Source of the DNA: Ovis canadensis
Lineage: Eukaryota; Chordata; Mammalia; Artiodactyla; Bovidae
Length of the DNA: 64,000 nucleotides
Direction of reading: 5' to 3'
Assembly: GCF_042477335.2 (NCBI RefSeq)
Contig: NC_091251.1
Coordinates: 86,381,501-86,445,500 of the forward strand
Below are positions 55,484-64,000 of this stretch, in pieces. How positions within the stretch are numbered: position 1 is the stretch's first letter; each line of letters opens with the position of its first letter. The position numbers were made by a program, and so were the translations under genes. The notes beneath the pieces are model-generated. The model was given only the letters and a program-made list of their open reading frames with translations. It made no database searches and was not told the DNA's origin.

Positions 55484-56578
55484 CAACTGAGGCCCGAAGA
55501 ATCTGGGTTCCAAACCAGTAGGAAAATTCGGCCTCTGACTGAAGAGGAGACCCATGTAATGTTTGAGAAGACAGCAAAATTCATCAGCGAGAACCTTCAG
55601 CTACTGGTCAACAGATCCTACAGCACCTACTGTTTCAGGCTGCACAATGACCGCACAGTGTACTGTGTGAATGAGATGATCTTGAAGTTGGTCGTGGGTG
55701 TCTCTGGTGACAAGTTTGTTTTGCTTGGGAGGTACTTTGGAAAATTCCCTAAGACCCACAAGTTTCAGTTGGACATTACAGCTCTGGATTACCTAGCACC
55801 CTATGCCAAGAATGGGGCTTCCCACTTGGCACTAATGGTGAAGAACTCACCTACCAATGCAGGAGACATAGATGTGGGTTCAGTCCCTGGGTGGGGAAGA
55901 TCTCCTGGAGGAGGGCATGGCCACCCACTCCAGTAGCTTGCCTGGAGAATCCCCATGGACAAAGGAGCCTGGCAGGCTGCCGTCCATAGTCCGCAGTGTC
56001 ACAAAGAGTTGGACATGACTGATCAACTTAGCACTATGCCAAGAATAAAGTGTTCCTGAAACAGGGCAAGCCTTCCTGTCTGAGAACCATGAGCTGAAAT
56101 CTGGACTCGGTCAAATTACTGGAAATACTTCTCAGTATTAGGGAGTCATGGGGAACTCCTTGGCAGACATCCCTTTGGCTTTTGGGGTGGCAGCAAAGTC
56201 TACACAAGACTGCAGGAGAGTAGACACCATGATTACGGTGGCATTTCATCAAGCAGACATTGGGGAGTATGTTCGGCACGAAGAGATGTTGACTTTAAAC
56301 CATCACGAGGACCTGGGGCTGTGTAGAAGGGCCTAACTTTGATTCCTGTGTCTGTAGACTCCAGCATCCTGTTGAATTTTGTCAACACTATGACCTGTTC
56401 AGGGACTCCTTAATTTAATATTCACTCGATCATGGACAAATGCAAGTTGGATTCTCATACAGAAATGGCTCAAAAATGGAGTTTTGGATCTTTGTGATTG
56501 TGGAATAGAATACTGTGCTTTATATTTGAATCAGAGGGTTTCTTGTATTGAGTAACAAGTTCTAAATTGTTGGAACTG
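55484..56578 (+). pseudogene. NIP7: NIP7 processed pseudogene
   Basis: An intronless copy of NIP7, a small nuclear protein of 60S ribosome biogenesis (about 180 aa, C-terminal PUA domain). Sense frame 55526-55813 reads [20 protein letters not shown], then [40 protein letters not shown] and LAPYAKN. After a SINE, the C-terminal part reads [20 protein letters not shown] and [14 protein letters not shown], ending near 56294. Damage: start codon ATG to ATT (55526-55528), a SINE at codon 96, frameshifts and a TAG after the SINE, and loss of the stop by a one-base insertion. Sequence to about 56578 looks like its 3' UTR; no A tail or TSD remains. Confidence 0.93.
55801..56046 (+). mobile_element. 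Bov-tA SINE inside the NIP7 pseudogene, exact 13-bp TSD
   Basis: Head ggggcttcccacttggcact with an altered B box (gggttcagtccct), full BovA ending gttggacatgactgatcaac. The TSD ctatgccaagaat is exact at 55801-55813 and 56034-56046 and is NIP7 coding sequence, so the SINE came after the retrocopy. Confidence 0.97.
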
Positions 56579-56774
56579 AGGACAAGATGAGCTTATTATT
56601 GTTATCTGTGATAATATTTTCCAATTGATAAGAACATAATGAATTTTCTTATTTATTAATACAATGAAAGATAGATATTGGCATATCAGAATACTAGGGC
56701 ATGTCTGGAATTTTACAAATGAAATTTGGATAAAATATAAGAGCAGTTTATTCTGATGATTTTCTATATGGTAG

Positions 56775-57000
56775 GTGCTGTGTGGAGTGGAAGAAAAACT
56801 TGGATTCAAACAACAGTTCTCACATCTACCAGATGTATGGCCTTAGGTGGGGCATTAAACTTTAATAAGCTTAATTTCTTCAAAAAAATAGTTAAACTGT
56901 CTTCCTAAGCATAGTTCTTAGAATTAGAAATCATAACTATAAAGCACTTAGCACAGTGCCTGGCAAATGACAGGTGTTGAATAAATAGTAAAAATTATTT
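56775..57000 (+). repeat. MIR SINE
   Basis: 'ggaagaaaaacttggattca' through 'aaagcacttagcacagtgcc' (56941-56960) and 'aggtgttgaataaatagt' in MIR order. Confidence 0.75.
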
Positions 57001-57169
57001 GTTTCTGTGATGATTCTACTGAGTATTTCTGTTACTGAGTAGGATCTTATGAATATAATTTGATTATATCTTGACTTTTACAAGCAGTTTATCAATCTTT
57101 CTTGAATGATATGATCTCATACTGAATGTTATTTTTATCACCCTGATTTCCTAAAACATAATTTCTCTT

Positions 57170-57314
57170 ATAAATCTTTTGTTTTGTTTTTTAATTTAAA
57201 AAATTTTAAATTAAAGTATGGTTGATTTACAGTGGTGTGTTTGTTTGGGGTGTACAGTAGGGTGATTCAGATATATGTATATACATATACATAAATACAT
57301 TCTAATAAATCTTT
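57170..57314 (-). mobile_element. Short L1 3' end (antisense) with 10-bp TSD
   Basis: 'aaagtatggttgatttacag' and 'gggtgtacagtagggtgatt' are the antisense L1 3' end, with a (TA)-rich stretch at 57273-57299. The TSD ataaatcttt is at 57170-57179 and 57305-57314. Confidence 0.8.
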
Positions 57315-57417
57315 ACTTACCGGACTAAACTGGATGAAAACCACTAATCAGAGACTGAAATAATAATTCAGCTCCTCCATCCTTCCCCATGCCTTCCAAA
57401 ATTATTTTTAGAATTAT

Positions 57418-57535
57418 TAAAATATTTTTTCATTTTGATGTATGGCAAAAGCCAACACAGTATTGTAAAACAATTATCCTTCAATTAAAAATAAATAAAT
57501 TTTAAAAATTTTAATGAAAAATGTTACAAATTTTT
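57418..57535 (+). mobile_element. Ruminant L1 3'-UTR end (sense)
   Basis: 'ttgatgtatggcaaaagcca' and 'cacagtattgtaaaacaatt' followed by an A-rich aaataaataaa tail are the 3' end I recall for the ruminant L1. Confidence 0.65.
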
Positions 57536-57690
57536 TAAACTATCTGTATTGTAAGGCAGTTTCTTTAGTGAATATACTGCTTATTTTAAATTCCAAAGGT
57601 AGCGTCTCTAAAATAAAACATTTTTTAATTATCAAAAAAAAAAAAACCAACCCAACTCCACAATAAAATAGGAGTTTAACTATTTCACAC

Positions 57691-57885
57691 ACTACAATAG
57701 TTAAAGTTAAAAAGATAGACAGTAATTAGTGTTGTTGAGAATATGGAAAAACTAGAACCTTTATACATTGCTGCAGGAGTGCAAAATAGTGCAGCTACTT
57801 TGGAAAAAAATTTGGAAGTTCCTCACAACTTTTAAAATACAGAGTTACTAGATAACCTACATTTCCAGACTTACTCTAATGAGAG
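57691..57885 (+). mobile_element. L1 3' region fragment (sense)
   Basis: 'ttatacattgctgcaggagt' and 'gtgcagctactttggaaaaa' are the sense L1 3' region. The position in L1 follows directly on from the piece ending at 55470. Confidence 0.8.
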
Positions 57886-57974
57886 GCCCTGGCAAGTGAC
57901 ATATCATGAACATTATTTTCCTTATTTATAAAGTAAGAAAGGAGTCTGTTTGTTGATAATTTATTTCTTTTGTG

Positions 57975-58162
57975 TTTGTTGTATTTAGTTGCTTGGTCAT
58001 GTCCAACTCTTTGTGGACTGTAGCCTGCCAGGCTCCTCTGTTTATGGGATTTTCCAAGCAAGAATATCAGAGTGGGTTGCCATTTCCTCTTTCCAGGAAT
58101 CTTCCCAACCCAGGGAATCAAACCTGCAATGCAGGTGGATTCTTTACCCACTTAGCCATCAT
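57975..58162 (-). mobile_element. Bov-tA SINE (antisense)
   Basis: Antisense BovA with a deletion (actctttgtggactgtagcc, missing 'gaccccat') and antisense head ending cccacttagccatc. The last bases of the head are absent. Confidence 0.92.
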
Positions 58163-58199
58163 TTAACTTCAAACAATAACAACAAAAATAAAATCTTTG

Positions 58200-59185
58200 G
58201 CTTTTCATAGGAAAATGAAAAACCAGCTCACAGACTGGAAGAAAATATTTGCAAAATAGCACATAAGTTTGATAAATGGACTTTATAAAGAACTCTGACA
58301 ACAGTACAAAGGCAAATAATCCAATTTAAAATGGACAAAAGATTTAACAGACACTTCACAAAAGATACACACACGCACATGTATGTTAAAGTCTAATCAG
58401 CAAATGAAGATGCTCAATATCACTAATCATCATGGAAATGCATATTAAAATCATTTAGATACTTGTCTTCACACCAAATGGAATGAATAACATTAAAAAA
58501 ATTTATCATCATGGAAATGCATATTAAAATCATTTAGATACTTGTCTTCACACCAAATGGAATGAATAACATTAAGGTAATTGGAAATCTTGTATATTGC
58601 TTATGGAAGTATAAAATGGTACAGTCTTTTTGAAAAACAATTTCACAATTTTTAAATATAATTAAAATAAGTATATACCTATTCCATGTCCTATCAATTT
58701 CAGCCCTAGATATTTTCTTAAGAAGAATGGAAACATATGTCCGCAAAAGGACTTGTACAGTATACTTACAGTAGAATGATCTGTAATAACCCCAAGTGAA
58801 ATAACCCAATGACCATCATTGTGTGATAATTCATGCAATGGAAAATTAGTTAGCAATAGAAATGAATGAACTACTGATACATGTAAAAACACAGATGAAT
58901 CTCAAACACAGTAATTTCAGGGAAAGAAGCCAACACAAAAGAGTGTTTGCTGTATAATTTCATTTATATGAATTCTAGAACAGATGAAGGTAATTTATGC
59001 TGATAGAAGTCAGATCAGTGGTTGCCTGGAGGAAGGGATTGACTACAAGGGATGTAGAGGAATTTTCCAAGGTTATGTAAATGTTCTGTATTTTGATTGT
59101 GGAAATGGTAGCTCAAATATATACATTCATTTAAACACACTGAACCGCACTTAAAATTTGTGCATTTTACTCTAATCCACAGCAA
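58200..59185 (+). mobile_element. Ancient L1 3' region (sense), with a tandem duplication
   Basis: 'gactggaagaaaatatttgc' through 'atgtgacctaa'-type and 'gtggttgcctggaggaaggg' blocks to a 3' end near 'aaacacactgaaccgcactt'. Highly diverged, except for the exact internal duplication at 58426-58575. Confidence 0.8.
58426..58575 (+). repeat. Exact 71-bp tandem duplication, 79-bp period
   Basis: Copies at 58426-58496 and 58505-58575 are identical over 71 bases (both run atcatcatggaaatgcatat ... gaataacattaa), with the 8-base spacer aaaaattt-type between them. The surrounding L1 is old and diverged. Confidence 0.95.
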
Positions 59186-59214
59186 AGTTTATTTAAAAAA
59201 TAATGCTACTAGAA

Positions 59215-59935
59215 ATGCTTATATGAGTCATTTTTGTACCTGCCACATACGTGTACATTTTTTACATGTTCTAGATATACATGGTATATGCCTGTAAGTG
59301 GAAATCCTCTATCTGAGAGTTTGCAACTTTACTGTTTTACAGGATAATGTGAAATTGATCTTCAAAATTATTTTTCCAACTTACACTTTTGATTTTTTAC
59401 CAACTTACACACAAATGATTTTAACAACCTGCACTGGCAAGTGTTTCTATTGATTTACATCCTCATCAGCACTTGGTATTTTCTGATTTAAAGAATTTTA
59501 CAGTCAATGACTAAAAATATTACCTGACTATGGTCTTGTTAAATTTTTTTTGTCATTATTAATAAGGTGGAACTTTTTTTTCATATTTATCATTTGGATT
59601 GTCTCTCCCTAAAGTTGCAGTTCAACTAGTGTGTTACTTTGTCCCCCTTTTCTCATTGATTTTATAGAATTTCTACATATATTCTGAATTCTAGATCTTT
59701 GACATGTGCTAAAAATATCTTCTTTCTGTAATGTCTTTTCACTCCTTTTAAAGTATCTTTTGATGAACAGTTCTTAGTTTTAATGTGGGCTTTTCTTTTC
59801 CTTTATGATTAGTGCTTTTTAATGCCTTCTTTAAGAAATCACTCCATATCCTGAAGTTACAAAGATATTTTCTATTTTCTTCGGAAAGTTTTATAATTTT
59901 TGTTTTCCACATCTAATCTTTAATCCAGTGTTTTA
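59215..59935 (-). mobile_element. Ancient L1 3' region (antisense)
   Basis: 'ctggcaagtgtttctattga', 'catcctcatcagcacttggt' and 'tcttttcactccttttaaag' follow the antisense L1 3' order to 'aatctttaatccagtg'. Confidence 0.75.
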
Positions 59936-60020
59936 GTATGGGTAAAGCGAAGCTTACTATAGAAAAGAGAACTCAAAATGGAGGGCTTAAAGAATGTAGA
60001 CTTTTTTCCCTTTCAGCTTT

Positions 60021-60137
60021 AAAGTGGGCCTTGTCCACCATGCCCCCCTCCTTCCCTGAGCAGGGATGGAACCTACGCCCCCTGCAGTGGAAGTGCAGAG
60101 TTCTAACCACTGGGCCACCACGGAAGTCCCAAAGTGG
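60021..60137 (-). mobile_element. tRNA-derived SINE head (antisense)
   Basis: 'cctgagcagggatggaacct' to 'aaccactgggccaccacgga' is an antisense head without BovA. The 7-bp direct repeat aaagtgg is at 60021-60027 and 60131-60137. Confidence 0.8.
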
Positions 60138-60229
60138 ACATTTTAGTCTGGAGACTGGTTTTGTTTTGTTGAGTCATTGGGGGCCCAGTTTCAGACGGTG
60201 TCTCCAGCGGTGCTCAGTGCCATTGCTCT

Positions 60230-60437
60230 GCTGTGTGTGCTCAGTTGGACCCACTCTTTGCGGCCCCATGGACTGTGCCCGCCAGGCTCCTCAGCCTATG
60301 GAATTTTCCAGGCAAGAATGCTGAAATGGGTTGCCATACCCTTCTCCAGGGGATCTTCCCCATCTGGGGACTGAACCTGTTTGCGTTTCCGGCCTTGGCA
60401 GGCGAGTTCTTTACCACTGAGCCACCATGGGAAGCCA
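60230..60437 (-). mobile_element. Bov-tA SINE (antisense)
   Basis: Antisense BovA (cccactctttgcggccccat) and head ending ccactgagccaccatgggaa. Rich in CpG-derived positions compared with other copies. Confidence 0.93.
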
Positions 60438-60955
60438 TGGCAAGATATATCCCTTCACTTTAAGTCTCCTTTAAGTAGTCGCTGTAAAAAGGAGACATTG
60501 CTGCTAGGATTAAGGAACAAAATGGAAGAGAGAGCATGGATAGAACCTGGGGACTTGCAGGAGGGGCTCCCACAGGCCTTACCCAGTCCCCCAGAGGAGA
60601 GAGTCCACGGCTGCGACCTCAAGGGGGCGCCATGGAGCTGGTCCTTGGATGCTGAGCACTGCTCCTGCTCAGATGTCTAGGGGGCCGGTACCAAGACTGG
60701 TGTTGGGACTTCTGGGAGGAAGGTGCCAAGGCTTTGAAGCTGTGCGCAGCAATAGAAGCGGGACGCTGGAGGTACAGCTGTTCTTGTGCTGCTCAGAAGT
60801 TCTGACTGCGACTGGAAGCGGGAGGCAAGCCCCTTCTCCCTTCTCCTGCCTTCCTATCTCTGTCTCTCACGGACAAAACCTGAAAGAAATCGTCGGGCAG
60901 GGGAATAAACAGTGCTGCTATTTGTGGAAAACCTTGTACATATGTTGTTTTGTCT
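60438..60955. other. GC-richer unassigned segment
   Basis: About 0.5 kb that is clearly richer in G, C and CpG than its neighbours (aagggggcgccatggagctg at 60621-60640; gcgactggaagcgggaggca near 60808). It matches no repeat I know and holds only small frames (60381-60680 and 60649-61038), whose products I do not recognise. AGGGGGCGC at 60622-60630 is a CTCF-like core. Could be an old LTR, a regulatory element or a non-coding exon. Confidence 0.35.
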
Positions 60956-62190
60956 TTGTGGAGATATCTCCTCAGGGTAAATTCTTAGAGGGATTGTATG
61001 TCGCTTTGCTAGAGATTGCCATGTTTTTCTCCATATGACGTTGACCCATTTTGTACTGTCAGCAACAACCCGTGAAAGTATTCGTGCACAGAGCCACAGG
61101 AAGAGAGTACATTGTCAAACTTCTGCCAAACTAATAGATTCTAAATGATTTTACAGTAGAATTTTAGTTCAGATTTCTTTTATGAAGTTTGAGCATTGTC
61201 TCCTATGTTTGAGATCCCTTTATATATCTTTTTCTGTGAATTGTCTGTTCCTGTCTCTTGGCCATGTTTGTATCGGATTTTGATAATTTTACTTGTATAT
61301 ATTAGGACAAATAGCCCTTTAATTTCATGTGAGTAGTAATAGTTCCTCCCAGTCTGTCATTTATCTTTTGACTTTGCTTATCAACTTAACTCCAGAAAAA
61401 AATCATGTTAGTACCATTATGAAACTGACATATTTATATATTAATTTTAAGGAAAATTAACATCTTAATTTTATTTGCCTTATCCAAGAACATAAGATCC
61501 TTTTCATTTGTTCAAGATTACTATTGTGATTTCAAGAGTATTTTAAAGATTTTTCTCATATAAGTTTGCATATTTCTGGTTGTTTACTGTTTAGTATTTT
61601 AAATTTTGTTGCTTTTGTAAAGAAGGTTTACTTTTACATTGTCTTCTATCTTACTCTTTGATATGTCTGAAGGGTAATATTTTTTGTATGTTAACTTAAA
61701 ATTTAGCAACCATTATTGAATCCTTTAACGTTTGTGTTAAATTCCTTGGATCTTATATGTTTAGTCTAAAAACATTGGCAAGTGTAATTTAACTTCTTTA
61801 TTTCCAGATTTTGTGCCTTTAATTGAATTGTTTTATTGCACTGGCTAATCTCCATTAAAGCAGTAAGTTACAGTGGAGATAGTGAGCATCTTTGTTTTGT
61901 TCTTGACCTTTAGTAGGAATGCCTCTGATGTTTCCCCAGTAACATGCTGTGATATATTTTGTTATTTTACTACGTTAGGGAGTATCCATCAATTTCTATT
62001 TTATCGAGTTCATTTTTTAAAACAGAAGAAAAGATGTGGAATTGTATAAAAAGCCTTTTTAGCAAATGTGGAAATAATCTTAGCATTTTCCTCCTTGTAT
62101 CTATTAATATGATAAATTATATTAATGGCTTCCTTAATATTGAACAATCCTTGTATTCCTAGAATAAACCCATCTTGGTCATAAAGTTTG
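60956..62190 (-). mobile_element. Ancient L1 (antisense), 3' end into ORF2
   Basis: 'gagattgccatgtttttctc' near 61010 through 'tatcttttgactttgcttat' to the ORF2 block 'ccttgtattcctagaataaa' at 62150. Diverged, with no coding frame. Confidence 0.75.
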
Positions 62191-62194
62191 AGTT

Positions 62195-63165
62195 TAAAAA
62201 AATTCTTTTAAGAGACTTTATTTTTTACAGCAGTTTTAGGTTCACACAATATTGAAAGGAAGGAATAGAGATTTCCCATATACTCCCTGCACCACAGACA
62301 CAAAGCCTCCCCCACTATCAGCATCCTCCACCTGAGTGGAACATCTGTTACAATCAAATGAACCTACACTGACATATCATTATTGCTCAAAGTCCATAGT
62401 TAACATGAGGGTTCATTCTTGGCTTTGTACATTCTATAGGTTTGGACAAATGTGTAATGATATGTACCCACTATTATAGTATCATACAGAAGAGTTTCAC
62501 TGCCCTAAAATTTTATATATCACCAATTTACTCCTGTCTCCTCCAATCCTTGGAAACCACTGATCCTTTTATTTTCTCCATAATTTTGCCTTTTCCAAAA
62601 GGTCATGTAGTTGGACTTGTACAGTATGTAACCTTTTCAGATTAACTTCTTTCACTTAATAATAAACATTTAAGATTTCTCTGTGTCTTTTCTTGACTTA
62701 TTAGTTTCTTCCTTTTTTAGCACTGAATAATATTCCATTGTCTGGATATATCACAGGTTATATATCCATTCACCTACTGAGGACATCTTAGTTGCCTTCA
62801 TGTTTTGGCAATTATGAATAAAGATGCTGTAAACATTTATGTGCAGATTTTTGTGTGGATATAAGTTTTCAGCCCATTTGGATACATACCAACTGGTGAA
62901 TTGCATGAAGTATCTTTTTAATGTGCTTTTGTATTCTGTTGCTGATGATGCTGACTTAAAATTCTTTACATTTATATACATAAATGAGAATGGTGCAGTA
63001 TTTGCCTATTTTGGAACTGATGTTATGCTGGCTTTGTAAAAACAATTGGGAATGTTTTCTTCTTTTAAAATGCTCTGAATCACTATACATAACAATTAAA
63101 TAACAGCTCTTTGTGGATTTAGAATTTCCTTGTGAAACCATCTGGGCCTGGCACTTTTTGTGTGT
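62195..63165 (-). mobile_element. Old L1 3' end (antisense), a separate copy
   Basis: Starts at the L1 3' end ('tttacagcagttttaggttc') and proceeds through 'tcatgtagttggacttgtac' and 'taatattccattgtctggat' to an ORF2 part near 63120. Since it starts again at the 3' end, it is a different L1 from the one at 60956. A BovB interrupts it at about 63168. Confidence 0.85.
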
Positions 63166-63167
63166 CA

Positions 63168-63657
63168 GGAGACATTACTTTGCCAACAAAGGTCCGTCTA
63201 GTCAAGGCTGTGGTTTTTCCAGTAGTCATGTATGGATGTGAGAGTTGGACTGTGAAGAAAGCTGAGCGCCGAAGAATTGATGTTTTTGAACTGTGGTGTT
63301 GGAAAAGACTCCTGAGAGTTTCCTGGACTGCAAGGAGATCCAACCAGTCCATTCTGAAGGAGATCAGCCCTGGGTGTTCTTTGGAAGGACTGATGCTAAA
63401 ACTGAAACTCCAATGCTTTGGCCACCTCATGCGAAGAGTTGACTCATTGGAAAAGACTCTGATGCTGGGAGGGATTGCGGTCAGGAGGAGAAGGGGACGA
63501 CAGAGGATGAGATGGCTGGATGGCATCACTGACTCGATGGATGCGAGTCTGAGTGAACTCCAGGTATTGGTGATGGACAGGGAGGCCTGGCATGCTGCAA
63601 TTCATGGGGTCGCAAAGAGCCGGACAAGACTGAGTGACTGAACTGAACTGAACTGAA
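63168..63657 (+). mobile_element. BovB LINE 3' end, 0.49 kb
   Basis: Sense BovB from 'gagacattactttgccaaca' to a five-unit CTGAA tail (63636-63657). One continuous 169-aa frame (63132-63641) covers it, with [20 protein letters not shown] and the [18 protein letters not shown] end. It is the best preserved BovB 3' end here and lies in an antisense L1. Confidence 0.95.
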
Positions 63658-63659
63658 CT

Positions 63660-63795
63660 GAGTTTTTTGATATCTTTAGTTTTTAGAATAAAACTGACTA
63701 GTGTAGGCTTCTTACCTTTACTGGGATTAATTTTGGCATATTGTAATTTGCATTAAATCTAGGTTTTCAAATGTATTTTTGCAATACTATGAAAA
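63660..63795 (-). mobile_element. Old L1 (antisense), continued
   Basis: 'aatctaggttttcaaatgta' near 63755 is an antisense ORF2 block. It continues the L1 interrupted by the BovB at 63168. Confidence 0.6.
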
Positions 63796-63799
63796 TAAT

Positions 63800-63827
63800 T
63801 ATATCAACAACTTCAAATATGCAGATC
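63800..63827 (+). repeat. Possible 26-bp BovB RT fragment (sense)
   Basis: atatcaacaacttcaaatat then gcagat matches the sense BovB YADD region (compare 19300-19326) with about three mismatches. It abuts the antisense BovB at 63832. It could be chance. Confidence 0.35.
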
Positions 63828-63831
63828 CATC

Positions 63832-64000
63832 ACTTCAGTTCAGTCGCTCAGTCATGTCCGACTCTTTGTGACCCCATGGACTGCAGCATGCCAGGCCTCC
63901 CTGTCTATTACAAACTCCTGGAGTTTACTCAAACTCACATCCATTGAGTCGGTGATGCCATCCAATCATCTCATCCTCTGTTGTCCCCTTCTCCTCCTGC
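63832..64000 (-). mobile_element. BovB LINE 3' end (antisense), cut by the window edge
   Basis: Antisense tail and C-terminal region (cttcagttcagtcgctcagt, then accccatggactgcagcatg). It is tail-to-tail with the BovB at 63168-63657 across about 175 bases and continues beyond the window. Confidence 0.94.

Noticed and set aside
55439..55936. 165-aa frame as a functional NIP7 gene
   Set aside because: The NIP7 start codon is lost, the C-terminal third of this frame is SINE sequence, and the downstream part has a stop and frameshifts.

Overview
The window is intergenic or intronic DNA from a ruminant, most likely a pecoran (cattle, sheep, goat or deer type). The evidence is the repeat content: many copies of the BovB (RTE-clade) LINE, Bov-tA SINEs (tRNA-like head plus BovA unit), dimeric Bov-A2 and the cetartiodactyl CHR-type SINE, over older mammalian L1, L2-type and MIR repeats. 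I find no intact protein-coding gene, no tRNA or rRNA gene and no CRISPR array. Almost every long open frame is part of BovB, either its broken reverse transcriptase (RT) read in sense or an antisense shadow of it.

Layout. 0-7 kb: an antisense L1 holding two opposed BovB pieces and a composite SINE block, then a MIR split by a 1.35-kb BovB. 7-19 kb: AT-rich single-copy sequence with scattered Bov-tA and CHR SINEs. 19-23 kb: a sense-strand L1 ORF2 in which a BovB RT fragment stands where the L1 catalytic core should be, plus two CHR insertions. 25.6-35.1 kb: a three-headed SINE block and three antisense BovB copies (about 2.8, 1.1 and 2.4 kb). 35-44 kb: MIR, L2-type, L1 and SINE fragments, several with clear target-site duplications (TSDs). 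44.6-47.7 kb: one long old L1. 47.7-51.8 kb: mostly AT-rich sequence. 51.8-54.7 kb: an L1 3' region interrupted by a retroposed LTR-containing segment and by a BovB. 55.5-56.6 kb: a processed pseudogene of NIP7, the only recognisable host-gene sequence, itself split by a Bov-tA. 57-64 kb: further old L1s, with a tail-to-tail BovB pair at the right edge.

Nothing here forms a working gene system. The value of the window is its insertion record. Many nested insertions have readable TSDs, so relative ages can be ordered: MIR and old L1 first, then younger L1, then BovB, CHR and Bov-tA. The BovB copies show graded decay of the RT catalytic motif (YADD, HADD, stop-ADD). The most unusual items are a 21-base SINE-tail insertion with a 10-bp TSD, a three-headed SINE inside one TSD pair, an LTR-bearing retroposed segment with a 16-bp TSD, a BovB RT fragment replacing an L1 RT core, and an exact 71-bp tandem duplication. 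Family names are from memory of consensus sequences; no database search was run.
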